From: Compostimonas suwonensis
GTDB taxonomy: Bacteria > Actinomycetota > Actinomycetes > Actinomycetales > Microbacteriaceae
DNA: 64,000 bases
Direction of reading: 5' to 3'
Assembly: GCF_002797855.1 (NCBI RefSeq)
Contig: NZ_PGFB01000008.1
Span: 1 to 64,000 of the forward strand
Part shown: piece after piece, positions 41,994-52,328 of the stretch
Numbering within the stretch: the first letter of the stretch is position 1
Layout: each line of letters starts with the position of its first letter
Made by a program: the position numbers and the translations under genes
The notes under the pieces: generated by a model
What the model saw: only the letters and a program-made list of their open reading frames with translations
What the model was told of the DNA's origin: nothing
The model's database searches: none

Positions 41994-43100
41994 ATGCGCG
42001 GAACACAAACCCGGCAGACGCGAGTCCATGGTCCGGTCCAGAGCTCGGCAGCCGTCGTGCTCGTGGGCTCGCTCGCCGTCTCGCTCGGAATGGCCTCCCC
42101 CGCGGGCGCGGCACCCGAGACCCGCCGTCAGGCAACCCCCAAGCCCGCCACACCGCGCGTCGCGGCTCCCGTGCTCACACCCGCCGCCGCCTCGACGACA
42201 CCCTCCGCGACCGCCACGGTCGCCGAGGCCGCGCCCCCGCAGTACATCGTCTCCTCGGGCGACACCGTGAGCGGCATCGCCGCGCGATTCGGCCTGTCGA
42301 CCCAGGCGGTGCTCGACCTCAACGGTCTCAGCTCCGACTCCCTCATCTTCCCCGACCAGGTGCTGCGCCTCGCCGCCGACCCGGCGAGCCACGCGCCCGC
42401 CGCACCGGCGCCGCAGCCCGCGGCGGCTGGCGGCCTCGAGTACACGATCCAGGCCGGCGACACGATCGGCGCCGTCGCCGAGCGCTACGGGCTTCCCGTG
42501 CAAGACGTGCTCGACGCGAACGGGCTCAGCTGGACGAGCATCATCTACCCCGGCCAGGTCGTGACCGTGCCGCTCGGCGGCATGGACGTCGCGGTCGCCG
42601 CGATCGCACCGCCCGCGCCTCTCTCCCCGCCCGTGACCGCACCGGAGCCCTCGGCCTCCGCCCCCGTGGCATCCGTGGCGACCGACCAGACCCCGCTGAG
42701 CGAGGGGATGCGGGCCAACGCCGCCACGATCGTCGCCGTCGGCCGCGAGCTCGGCGTGAGCGACCGCGGGCTGATCATCGCCCTCGCCGCCGCCATGCAG
42801 GAGTCCAGCCTGCTCAACATCGAGCACGGCGACCGCGACTCCGTGGGACTGTTCCAGCAGCGGCCGAGCATGGGCTGGGGCACGCCCGAGCAGATCATCG
42901 ACCCGGGCTACGCCGCACGCGCGTTCTTCGGCGGAGCCGACAGCCCCACCCCGGGGTGGACCCCCGGTCTGCTCGACATCTCGGGCTGGGAGTCGATGAC
43001 CGTCGCACAGGCCGCGCAGGCCGTGCAGATCTCCGCATACCCCGACGCGTACGCGCGCTGGGAGGGCCCGGCGACCGCCTGGCTCGCAGAACTCGGCTGA
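41994..43100 (+). CDS. Secreted LysM protein with lysozyme-like C-terminal domain
   Basis: This 368-residue protein is probably exported and acts on the cell wall. It has a signal peptide (VVLVGSLAVSLGMASPAGAA, cleavage near AGA-A at about 41), a Pro/Ala/Thr-rich linker, two LysM peptidoglycan-binding domains (YIVSSGDTVSGIA... and YTIQAGDTIGAVAE...), and a C-terminal domain with ALAAAMQESSLLNIEHGD and GLFQQRPSMGWGTPEQI. The last motif is shared with actinobacterial lytic-transglycosylase-like domains, with the glutamate of QES as possible catalyst. It lies directly before the PASTA kinase gene, which also senses peptidoglycan fragments. Confidence 0.85.
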   Translation: MRGTQTRQTRVHGPVQSSAAVVLVGSLAVSLGMASPAGAAPETRRQATPKPATPRVAAPVLTPAAASTTPSATATVAEAAPPQYIVSSGDTVSGIAARFGLSTQAVLDLNGLSSDSLIFPDQVLRLAADPASHAPAAPAPQPAAAGGLEYTIQAGDTIGAVAERYGLPVQDVLDANGLSWTSIIYPGQVVTVPLGGMDVAVAAIAPPAPLSPPVTAPEPSASAPVASVATDQTPLSEGMRANAATIVAVGRELGVSDRGLIIALAAAMQESSLLNIEHGDRDSVGLFQQRPSMGWGTPEQIIDPGYAARAFFGGADSPTPGWTPGLLDISGWESMTVAQAAQAVQISAYPDAYARWEGPATAWLAELG

Positions 43101-43148
43101 AGCTCGGCTTCGGCGGTGTTTTGACCGGGTGCTCGGAGCATCCGTCCC

Positions 43149-43161
43149 TAGAATCGAACCC
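43149..43161 (+). promoter_or_regulatory. Candidate leaderless promoter of the PASTA kinase gene
   Basis: TAGAAT (43149-43154) is followed by seven bases and the GTG start at 43162. No Shine-Dalgarno is present. The same arrangement is seen for several other genes in the window. Confidence 0.55.
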
Positions 43162-45099
<1,938 letters not shown>

Positions 45100-45161
45100 A
45101 CCCGCCGCCGCTCGCCTTCCTGAGCACGCCGAGCGGGTGCGACGCGGGCGGGTCTGTAGCC

Positions 45162-45227
45162 GAGCGCGGGTTTGTTCGCGAGCGACGAGCGCCGAGGTGC
45201 CGCGCCCGCGAACAAACCCCGCGCTCG
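45162..45227. repeat. Copy 2 of the hairpin element in a convergent gap
   Basis: GAGCGCGGGTTTGTTCGC (from 45162) pairs with the terminal GCGAACAAACCCCGCGCTC, giving an 18-bp stem with one bulged base and a GC-rich internal section. It aligns with the copy at 16062-16126 over its whole length. It lies between the convergent pknL and aroG genes and could stop transcription from both sides. Confidence 0.7.
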
Positions 45228-45230
45228 ATT

Positions 45231-45260
45231 GCTGAAGGGCTGAAGGGCTGAGGGCTGAAG
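45231..45260. repeat. Short tandem repeat GCTGAAGG
   Basis: Two exact copies of GCTGAAGG are followed by two degenerate ones (GCTGAGG, GCTGAAG). They fill the space between the hairpin element and the aroG stop codon. Function unknown. Confidence 0.6.
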
Positions 45261-45267
45261 AGGAGGG

Positions 45268-46644
45268 TCAGCGCGCGGCGGCGCCGAGCTCCTCGGCCAC
45301 GAGGAAGGCGAGCTCGAGCGACTGCATGTGGTTGAGCCGCGGATCGCACAGCGACTCGTAGCGGGTCGCGAGCGTCGCCTCGTCGATGTGCTCGGAGCCG
45401 CCCAGACACTCGGTCACGTCGTCGCCCGTGAGCTCGACGTGGATGCCGCCCGGGTGCGTGCCCGCGGCGCGGTGAGCCTCGAAGAAGCCCTTGACCTCGT
45501 CGACGACGTCGTCGAAACGGCGGGTCTTGTACCCGGTCGGGGTCGTGAGGCCGTTGCCGTGCATGGGGTCGGTGACCCAGAGCGGGTTCGCGTCGTGGCC
45601 CTTGATCGCCTCGAGCAGCGGCGGCAGCGCGTCGCGCACCGTGCCCGCCCCCATCCGCGTGATGAAGGTGAGGCGGCCCGGCTCGCGGTCGGGATCGAGC
45701 TTGTCGATGAGCCGCAGCATGTCGTCGGGCTTCGTCGTCGGGCCGAGCTTGACGCCGAGCGGGTTGCGCACACGGGAGAGGAAGTCGACGTGCGCGCCGT
45801 CGAGGTCGCGGGTGCGCTCGCCGATCCAGACGAAGTGGCTCGAGGTGTTGTACGGGGTGCCCGTACGCGAGTCGATGCGCGTCATGGGCCGCTCGTAGTC
45901 GAAGAGCAGCGCCTCGTGGCCCGTGTAGAACTCGGTGCGCTTGAGCTCGTCGAAGTCGGCCCCGCAGGCGATCATGAACTTGATCGCGCGGTCGATCTCC
46001 TTCGCGAGCTGCTCGTAGCGCTGGTTGGCGGGGTTCTGGGTGAAGCCCTTGTTCCAGTCGTGCACCTGGCGCAGGTCGGCGAAACCGCCCTGGGTGAAGG
46101 CGCGGATGAGGTTCAGGGTCGAGGCGGCCATGTGGTAGCCCTGGATGAGCCGCCGGGGGTCGGCCGTGCGCGACTCCGGGGTGAAGTCGTAGCCGTTGAC
46201 GATGTCGCCGCGGTAGGCGGGAAGGGTCACTCCCCCACGGGTCTCGGTGTCGCTCGAGCGCGGCTTGGCGAACTGCCCCGCCATCCTGCCCATCTTGATG
46301 ACCGGCGTGGAGGCGCCGTAGGTGAGCACGACGGCCATCTGCAGCACCGTCTTGACCCGGTTGCGGATCTGGTCGGCCGTCGCCCCGGCGAAGGTCTCGG
46401 CGCAGTCGCCGCCCTGCAGCAGGAAGGCCTCGCCCCGTGCTGCGGCGGCGAGCCGCTCGCGCAGCTGGTCGACCTCGCCCGCGAAGACGAGCGGGGGCTG
46501 GGTCGCGATCTCGGCGGATGCCGCGGCAACCGCATCCGCGTCGGGCCACTGCGGCTGGTGCTTGACGGGCAGATTGCGCCAGTTGTCGAGGCCTGCGATC
46601 ACGGACTCGTCGGCCAGCACAACGGTTTCACTCGGATCTACCAC
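45268..46644 (-). CDS. aroG: 3-deoxy-7-phosphoheptulonate synthase, class II
   Basis: This enzyme condenses PEP and erythrose 4-phosphate in the first step of the shikimate pathway. The 458-residue protein is the plant/actinobacterial class II type: FLLQGGDCAETF, the RNRVKTVLQMAVVLTYG stretch, GRMAGQFAKPRSSDTE, RNPLGVKLGPTTKPDDML, TRMGAGTVRDALPPLL and GGIHVELTGDDVTECLGG. I use the GTG at 46644, which has AGGA in front; an additional GTG eight codons upstream lacks a ribosome-binding site. A hairpin lies in the 112-base gap upstream. It probably also belongs to the ROK-plsC-aroG series. Confidence 0.95.
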   Translation of the reverse strand: MVDPSETVVLADESVIAGLDNWRNLPVKHQPQWPDADAVAAASAEIATQPPLVFAGEVDQLRERLAAAARGEAFLLQGGDCAETFAGATADQIRNRVKTVLQMAVVLTYGASTPVIKMGRMAGQFAKPRSSDTETRGGVTLPAYRGDIVNGYDFTPESRTADPRRLIQGYHMAASTLNLIRAFTQGGFADLRQVHDWNKGFTQNPANQRYEQLAKEIDRAIKFMIACGADFDELKRTEFYTGHEALLFDYERPMTRIDSRTGTPYNTSSHFVWIGERTRDLDGAHVDFLSRVRNPLGVKLGPTTKPDDMLRLIDKLDPDREPGRLTFITRMGAGTVRDALPPLLEAIKGHDANPLWVTDPMHGNGLTTPTGYKTRRFDDVVDEVKGFFEAHRAAGTHPGGIHVELTGDDVTECLGGSEHIDEATLATRYESLCDPRLNHMQSLELAFLVAEELGAAAR

Positions 46645-46693
46645 GGAGTTTTCCTGCTTCTCTCGCACGGACGAACGGTGCTGCGTCTCACCC

Positions 46694-46730
46694 GGGCGAG
46701 CCCGTCGGAGCTCGGCCGGGCCTCTCGCCC
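46694..46730. other. Stem-loop upstream of aroG
   Basis: GGGCGAG (46694-46700) pairs with CTCGCCC (46724-46730), and inner CCCG/CGGG segments extend the helix with a small bulge. It could be the terminator of the acyltransferase gene, or a leader structure of aroG. There is no T-run on either strand, so the role is open. Confidence 0.45.
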
Positions 46731-46756
46731 GACTCGTCTCGCACCGAGAATCGAGC

Positions 46757-47446
46757 TTAGCGCGAAAGGTTCGCGCGCTTCTCCTTGACGGTCGTCGCGT
46801 AGACGTCGTCGTACTCCTGGCCGCTCAGGGTGTTGAGCTCGTACATGAGCTCGTCGGTGATCGCGCGCAGGATGAAGCGGTCGCCCTCGAGGCCCTCGAA
46901 ACGGCTGAAGTCGAGCGGTTTGCCGAGGATGATGCCGATCCGCCGCACCTTGGGGATGCGCGTGCCGATCGGCATGACGTGCTGGGTGTCGATCATGGCG
47001 ACGGGGACGATCGGCGCGCCTGACTCGAGCACCATACGCGCGATGCCCGTGCGGCCCCGGTACATCTTGCCGTCGGGGCTGCGGGTGCCCTCCGGGTAGA
47101 TGCCGAGCACGTGGCCCTGTGCGAGCACGCGCAGTCCCGTGTTGAGCGAGGCCTCCGAGGCCTTGCCGCCCGAGCGGTCGATGGGCAGCTGGCCGGTGGC
47201 GTTCATGAACCACTTCGTCGCCCAGCCCTTGAAGCCCCTGCGTGTGAAGTAGTCGCTCTTCGCGAGGAACGACACCCGCCGCGGCACCACGAGGGGCAGG
47301 AAGATCGAGTCGATGAACGAGAGGTGGTTGCTCGCGAGGATCACGGGACCCTTCTCGGGCAGATTCTCGATCCCGATGACCCAGGGGCGGAAGATCCCGA
47401 CCAGCAGGGGCCCCGCGATCAGGTGCTTCATGATCCAGTAGAACAC
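46757..47446 (-). CDS. 1-acyl-sn-glycerol-3-phosphate acyltransferase family protein
   Basis: This is a PlsC-like acyltransferase that probably adds the second acyl chain in phospholipid synthesis at the inner membrane face. The 229-residue protein has the HX4D catalytic motif in SNHLSFID and the glycerol-phosphate-binding PEGTRSPDG, with a hydrophobic N-terminal segment. Synteny with Rv2182c beside aroG and pknL supports it. It follows the ROK kinase by 30 bases on the same strand. Confidence 0.92.
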   Translation of the reverse strand: MFYWIMKHLIAGPLLVGIFRPWVIGIENLPEKGPVILASNHLSFIDSIFLPLVVPRRVSFLAKSDYFTRRGFKGWATKWFMNATGQLPIDRSGGKASEASLNTGLRVLAQGHVLGIYPEGTRSPDGKMYRGRTGIARMVLESGAPIVPVAMIDTQHVMPIGTRIPKVRRIGIILGKPLDFSRFEGLEGDRFILRAITDELMYELNTLSGQEYDDVYATTVKEKRANLSR

Positions 47447-47476
47447 TGCCAGCTCCTCGTCGACCAGGCTGAAAGA

Positions 47477-48424
47477 CTACAGCTCTTGGTAGCGGATGCG
47501 CGCGAGATCGGCGGCGCCGACCACCCCCGCGTCGTTGACGAGCTCGGCGATCGCGAACTCCGGCTCGGGGTGGTAGCCGCGGGCCGGCAGGTTCTCGAGG
47601 TAGGCGTGACGGATGGGCTCGAGCAGCTGCTCGCCCGACTGCGCGACGCCGCCGCCGAAGACGAAGAGCTGCGGGTCGAGCACGGCGCCGAAGCTCGCGC
47701 AGGCCTGGCCGAGCCAGGTCCCGAGCTGGCGCAGGGCCGCGAGGGCGCCCGCGTCGCCGGCCTGGATGAGGTCGCCGACGTCGGTGCCGGTGAGCTCTCC
47801 CTTCTCGGCACGAACGTCGGCGAGCACCTGGCCGATGCCCCGGGCGTCGGCGAGCTCGTTGGCCATGCGCAGGAGCGCCCGGCCCGAGCCGTACTGCTCG
47901 ATGCATCCGTGCGCCCCGCACCCGCAGGGCAAGCCCTCGGGAACGACCCGCATGTGGCCGATCTCGGCGCCGGCGCCGAAGCCGCCGCGGAAGAGCCTGT
48001 CGCCCGCGACGATCGCGCCGCCGACCCCCGTGCCGATCGTGAGCATGAGCATGTCGCTCACCAGACGCCCCGCGCCGTAGCGGAACTCGGCCCAGCCGGC
48101 CGCGTTGGCGTCGTTCTCGATGATCACGGGAACGTCGATGCGCGCCTCGAGCTTCGCGCGGAACGGCTCGTTGCGCCAGTTGATGTTGGGGGCGTAGTAC
48201 ACGGTCGACTGCGAGGAGTCGATGAAGCCCGCGGCGGCCACGCCCACGGCGACCGGATCGCTGCCCTCGCTCAGCCGCTCGACCATGCTCACGACGACGT
48301 CTTCGATGAGACCCGCCTGGCCCGCCGGCGTCGGCCGGCGATCCTCTCTCACGATCGTTCCGAACTCGTCGACGACCGCTCCCGCGATCTTCGTTCCACC
48401 GATGTCGATGCCAATCGCGTGCAC
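47477..48424 (-). CDS. ROK family glucokinase
   Basis: This protein is predicted to phosphorylate glucose (or a related sugar) with ATP. The 315-residue protein starts with the phosphate-binding loop IGIDIGGTKIAGAVVDE, contains ENDANAAGWAEF with the catalytic aspartate, LTIGTGVGGAIV, and the ROK zinc motif CGCGAHGCIEQYGSG. It lacks a DNA-binding domain, so it is an enzyme and not a ROK repressor. The start is GTG. Sugar specificity within ROK kinases cannot be settled from sequence alone. It is divergent from the acyl-CoA synthetase. Confidence 0.9.
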   Translation of the reverse strand: MHAIGIDIGGTKIAGAVVDEFGTIVREDRRPTPAGQAGLIEDVVVSMVERLSEGSDPVAVGVAAAGFIDSSQSTVYYAPNINWRNEPFRAKLEARIDVPVIIENDANAAGWAEFRYGAGRLVSDMLMLTIGTGVGGAIVAGDRLFRGGFGAGAEIGHMRVVPEGLPCGCGAHGCIEQYGSGRALLRMANELADARGIGQVLADVRAEKGELTGTDVGDLIQAGDAGALAALRQLGTWLGQACASFGAVLDPQLFVFGGGVAQSGEQLLEPIRHAYLENLPARGYHPEPEFAIAELVNDAGVVGAADLARIRYQEL

Positions 48425-48570
48425 GGAGAAACCCTTTCGGTGCCAAGAGGATGCCGCGTCTCCAGCCGATCGGCGGAACGCCCCAGAAGAGTCTACGGTG
48501 CCTGATGATTTGCTCGGCGAATGGGCCGCGGAGGCCTGTTCACAGCCTCGCCACAGGTACAGTAGACGGA

Positions 48571-48600
48571 TAGAATCCGCCCGGTTACAAAGGAGTTGCC
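48571..48600 (+). promoter_or_regulatory. -10 and ribosome-binding site of the acyl-CoA synthetase gene
   Basis: TAGAAT at 48571-48576 is followed about 13 bases later by AAAGGAG (48589-48595) and the GTG start at 48601. In contrast to the leaderless genes, this transcript would have a leader of about 18 bases with a strong Shine-Dalgarno. Confidence 0.55.
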
Positions 48601-50427
48601 GTGAAAGAATTCAGCACACCCGCACTCGTCGCAGCCGATCCGCAGGCCAATACGACCGATCTGCTCATCGACCGCGTCGCCGCGACTCCGAACGATCCGC
48701 TCTTCGCCGTGCCCGAGAACGGCGGATGGCGCGATGTGACCTCGAGCGAGTTCCTCGCGCAGGTCGTGGCCCTCGCCAAGGGGCTCGTCGCCGCGGGCAT
48801 CGAGCCCGGCGACATGATCGGGTTCATGTGCAAGACCCGCTACGAGTGGACGCTCGTCGACTTCGCGACCTGGTTCGCGGGCGCGATCCTCGTTCCCGTC
48901 TACGAGACCTCATCCCCCTCGCAGGTGCTCTGGAACCTGAGCGACTCGGGCGCCACCTGGATGATCGTGGAGACCCCCGATCACTTCGCCCGCTTCGACG
49001 AGGTGCACGCCGAGCTGCCGCTCATCCGCCAGGTCTGGCAGGTCGACCTCGGCGACCTCGACAAGCTCGCCGCCTCGGGCTCGGCCGTGCCCGACGAGGA
49101 GATCGAGCGCCGCCGCACGCTCGCCGTCGGCTCCGACATCGCGACCCTCATCTACACCTCGGGCTCGACGGGCCGCCCGAAGGGCTGCGTGCTCACCCAC
49201 TCCAACTTCGTGGAGCTGTGCCGCAACAGCGCCCTCGCGCTCAAGGAGGTCGTCGCCGAGCCGGGCGCCTCGACCCTGCTCTTCATCACGACCGCGCACG
49301 TCTTCGCGCGCTTCATCTCGGTGCTCGACGTGCACGCGGGTGTGAAGACGGGCCACCAGCCCGACACCAAGCAGCTGCTCTCCTCGCTCGCGAGCTTCAA
49401 GCCGACCTTCCTGCTCGCGGTGCCGCGGGTCTTCGAGAAGGTCTACAACTCGGCCGAGCAGAAGGCCGAGGCGGGCGGCAAGGGCAAGATCTTCCGGGCC
49501 GCGGCCGACACCGCGGTCGCGCACTCCAAGGCTCTCCAGGCCGGCAAGGTGCCGTTCGGGCTCTCGCTCAAGTTCCGCGTCTTCGACCGACTCGTCTACA
49601 GCAAGCTGCGCGAGGCGATGGGCGGCCGCGTGAAGTACGCCGTCTCGGGCTCGGCCCCGCTCGGCAGCCGGCTCGGCCACTTCTTCCACAGCCTCGGCAT
49701 CGTCATCCTCGAAGGCTACGGCCTCACCGAGACGACGGCGCCCGCGACGGTGAACCTCGCGGACAAGTTCACGATCGGCACCGTGGGCCCCGCGCTCCCC
49801 GGCGTCTCCGTGCGCATCATGGACGACGGCGAGATCGAGGTCAAGGGCATCGACGTCTTCGCGGAGTACTGGAAGAACCCCGAGGCGACCGCCGCGGCCT
49901 TCGACGACGGCTGGTTCAAAACGGGCGACCTCGGCTCGTTCGACGACGACGGCTTCCTGACGATCACGGGCCGCAAGAAGGAGATCCTGGTGACAGCGGG
50001 CGGCAAGAACGTCGCGCCTGCGGCCCTCGAGGACCCGATCCGGGCGAACCCGCTCGTCGGCCAGGTGATCGCGGTGGGCGATCAGCGGCCGTTCATCTCC
50101 GCCCTCATCACCCTCGACCCCGAGATGCTGCCGGTCTGGCTCGCCAACAACGGCGAGGACAAAGACATGACGCTCGCCGAGGCATCCGTCAACCCGGCGG
50201 TGCTCGCCGAGGTGCAGCGGGCCGTCGACCACGCCAACAGCGGCGTCTCGCGTGCCGAGTCGATCAGGAAGTTCGTGGTGCTCTCGACCGACCTCACCGA
50301 GGCGAGCGGGCACCTCACCCCCAAGATGAGCATCAAGCGCGGGGTCATCCTCGACGACTTCGCCGACGTCATCGACACGATGTACAGCTCGGCGCCGGCG
50401 ACCCAGGGTGTGAGCCTCGCGGGGTAG
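48601..50427 (+). CDS. Long-chain acyl-CoA synthetase (AMP-dependent), FadD15-like
   Basis: This enzyme activates fatty acids with ATP and CoA. The 608-residue protein has the adenylation motifs YTSGSTGRPKGCVLTH (about 185-200), EGYGLTETTAP, WFKTGDLGSFDDDGFLTITGRKKEILVTAGGKNVAP and the C-terminal lid. Its length and the ISVLDVHAGVKTGH region match bacterial proteins of the FadD15/long-chain type; mycobacterial fadD15 lies in the same neighbourhood. It converges on def with a three-base gap, so its terminator must lie inside def or be absent. Confidence 0.93.
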   Translation: MKEFSTPALVAADPQANTTDLLIDRVAATPNDPLFAVPENGGWRDVTSSEFLAQVVALAKGLVAAGIEPGDMIGFMCKTRYEWTLVDFATWFAGAILVPVYETSSPSQVLWNLSDSGATWMIVETPDHFARFDEVHAELPLIRQVWQVDLGDLDKLAASGSAVPDEEIERRRTLAVGSDIATLIYTSGSTGRPKGCVLTHSNFVELCRNSALALKEVVAEPGASTLLFITTAHVFARFISVLDVHAGVKTGHQPDTKQLLSSLASFKPTFLLAVPRVFEKVYNSAEQKAEAGGKGKIFRAAADTAVAHSKALQAGKVPFGLSLKFRVFDRLVYSKLREAMGGRVKYAVSGSAPLGSRLGHFFHSLGIVILEGYGLTETTAPATVNLADKFTIGTVGPALPGVSVRIMDDGEIEVKGIDVFAEYWKNPEATAAAFDDGWFKTGDLGSFDDDGFLTITGRKKEILVTAGGKNVAPAALEDPIRANPLVGQVIAVGDQRPFISALITLDPEMLPVWLANNGEDKDMTLAEASVNPAVLAEVQRAVDHANSGVSRAESIRKFVVLSTDLTEASGHLTPKMSIKRGVILDDFADVIDTMYSSAPATQGVSLAG

Positions 50428-50430
50428 GGC

Positions 50431-50922
50431 TCAGAACCAGTCGGACTCGCGGATCGCCTTCATCGCCTCGCGCCGGGTCGGCTTCTCGAGCCGGTCGAGG
50501 TACAGCTTGCCCTCGAGGTGGTCGTGCTCGTGCTGCAGCGCCTGCGCCATGAGACCCGTGCCCGAGAGCTCGATCTCTGTGCCGTCGAGATCGATTCCGC
50601 GCACCCGTGCGAACGGGTACCGCGGCGTCGGGAACCAGAGGTCGGGCACCGAGAGGCAGCCCTCGTCGACGAGCTCCGGCTCTCCGCTCAGCTCGACGAT
50701 CTGCGGGTTCAGGATGTAGCCGACCACGCCGTCGACGTTGTAGCTGAAGGCCCGCAGATTGACGCCGATCTGCGAGGCGGCGACGCCCGCGCGCCCCGGA
50801 GGCCGCACGCTGTCGAGCAGGTCGTCGACGAGGCCGCGGATGCCGTCGTCGACGACCCCGATCGGCTCGCTCACGGTCTTCAGCACGGGATCGCCGAAGA
50901 TGCGTATCTGGCGTTCTGTCAC
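50431..50922 (-). CDS. def: Peptide deformylase
   Basis: This enzyme removes the N-formyl group from nascent proteins. The 163-residue metalloprotein has the three motifs with small changes: motif 1 as AGVAASQIG (canonical GxGxAAxQ), motif 2 EGCLSVP with metal ligand C89, and motif 3 QHEHDHLEG with H131, E132 and H135. The start is GTG in GTGA, overlapping the mtr stop, with GGAGGA upstream, so it is coupled to mtr. It is one of possibly several deformylases in the genome. Confidence 0.95.
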   Translation of the reverse strand: MTERQIRIFGDPVLKTVSEPIGVVDDGIRGLVDDLLDSVRPPGRAGVAASQIGVNLRAFSYNVDGVVGYILNPQIVELSGEPELVDEGCLSVPDLWFPTPRYPFARVRGIDLDGTEIELSGTGLMAQALQHEHDHLEGKLYLDRLEKPTRREAMKAIRESDWF

Positions 50923-52328
50923 AGTTCCTCCTCCGCCTTCAACAGGGCGTTCTCGACGACTTCGCTCGCGGCCGGGTGCGGCCAGTACTGCCCGCGGGCG
51001 AGCCCGCGGATGCTCAGGCCCTGGCTCGCGGCCTGGATGAGCGGCTGGATGAGGATGCTCGCCTCCGGCCCCACGATGTGGGCGCCGAGGAGAAGTGCCG
51101 TCTCCCGGTCGACCACGAGCTTGCAGATGCTCGTCACGTCTTCGAGAGCCCAGCCGTAGGCGGTCGTGCGGTACTCCTGCACGACGACGACGGCGTCCGG
51201 ATGACTCCGCCGCGCCTGCTCCTCGGTGAGCCCGAAGTGCGCGATCTGCGGCCGGGAGAAGATCGCCGAGGGCACGGGCCCGGGATGCCCGCCGATGAGC
51301 TCGTGCGGATGGGCGAGGTTGTGCTCGACGATGCGGGCCTCGTGGTTGGCGACGTGCTTGAGCTCCCACATCGAGCTCACGTCGCCCAGCCCGTAGACGC
51401 CCGCGACGGGCTCGCCGCCCGAGAGCGCACGCTGGTGGTGGTCGACGGCGAGCCTGCCGTCGGCCTCGAGATCGTAGCCGGCGGATGCCGCGCCCAGCCG
51501 GTCGGCGTTCGGAATCCGCCCCTGCGCCACGAGTACCAGCTCGCTGCGCAGCTCCTCGCCGCCGTCGAGTGACACGACGAGCTCGGCGCCGTCGCGCGCG
51601 ACCCCGCCGAGGTGCGCACCGAGGCGCAGGGACCAGTGTTCGGAGGCGAGGGCCGTGAACCGCTCCGAGATCTCGTGGTCGAGCTCGGTGAGCAGCCGCT
51701 CGGAGCGCGCGACGAGGGTCACCCGCACGCCGAGCGCCGAGAAGACGTGGGCGAACTCGACGGCGACCGCGCCGCCGCCGAGGATCGTGAGGGAGGCCGG
51801 CAGGGCGTCGATGCGCATGATCGAGTCGGAGGTGTGCAGCGCGGGATCGTCGCCGTCGTGCGGAACCTCCAGGGGGCGCGGTCGGGAGCCGGCCGCGATG
51901 ACGATCTGCTCGCCGCTCAGGCGCACGCCGCTCGCCGACACGAGCGTACGGGGGCCGTCGAAGCGGAAGGTCTCACGGAAGACCGTGACGTTGGGGCTCT
52001 TCTCGTCGCGATAGCGGAAGCCGGCCCGGCTGATCTTGTCGGTCTTCGCGAACACCCGGTCGCGGATCGCGAGCCAGTCGACCGGGTCACGGGTGAAGGA
52101 GAGCCCGATGCGCGGGGCGTCCGCCGCGTGTGCCGCGACATCCGCGACGTGCACGAACATCTTCGTGGGGATGCAGCCGGCGTTCAGGCAGGTGCCGCCG
52201 AACCATCGGCCGTCGTCGAGCAGCGCGACCGTCTTGTCGTGGAACTCGGGGCCGATGAGCGAATTGCCCGAGCCCGCGCCGATGACGATCAGATCGACGT
52301 GCTGCTCGGAGGTGCTGCTATGCGTCAC
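50919..52328 (-). CDS. mtr: Mycothione reductase
   Basis: Mtr reduces mycothiol disulfide with NADPH, the actinobacterial counterpart of glutathione reductase. The 469-residue flavoprotein has the FAD fold ([10 protein letters not shown]), the redox pair in [17 protein letters not shown] (C47, C52), the NADPH fold [36 protein letters not shown] and the C-terminal [16 protein letters not shown]. The KMFVH wording after the redox cysteines and the C-terminal motif match Mtr rather than dihydrolipoamide dehydrogenase or mercuric reductase. It overlaps the MinD-like gene upstream by 11 bases. Confidence 0.9.
   Translation of the reverse strand: MTHSSTSEQHVDLIVIGAGSGNSLIGPEFHDKTVALLDDGRWFGGTCLNAGCIPTKMFVHVADVAAHAADAPRIGLSFTRDPVDWLAIRDRVFAKTDKISRAGFRYRDEKSPNVTVFRETFRFDGPRTLVSASGVRLSGEQIVIAAGSRPRPLEVPHDGDDPALHTSDSIMRIDALPASLTILGGGAVAVEFAHVFSALGVRVTLVARSERLLTELDHEISERFTALASEHWSLRLGAHLGGVARDGAELVVSLDGGEELRSELVLVAQGRIPNADRLGAASAGYDLEADGRLAVDHHQRALSGGEPVAGVYGLGDVSSMWELKHVANHEARIVEHNLAHPHELIGGHPGPVPSAIFSRPQIAHFGLTEEQARRSHPDAVVVVQEYRTTAYGWALEDVTSICKLVVDRETALLLGAHIVGPEASILIQPLIQAASQGLSIRGLARGQYWPHPAASEVVENALLKAEEEL

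Noticed and set aside
46688-46744. Possible leader peptide upstream of aroG (18 codons from a GTG)
   Set aside because: It contains no Trp, Phe or Tyr codons and no ribosome-binding site, so an attenuation mechanism is not supported.
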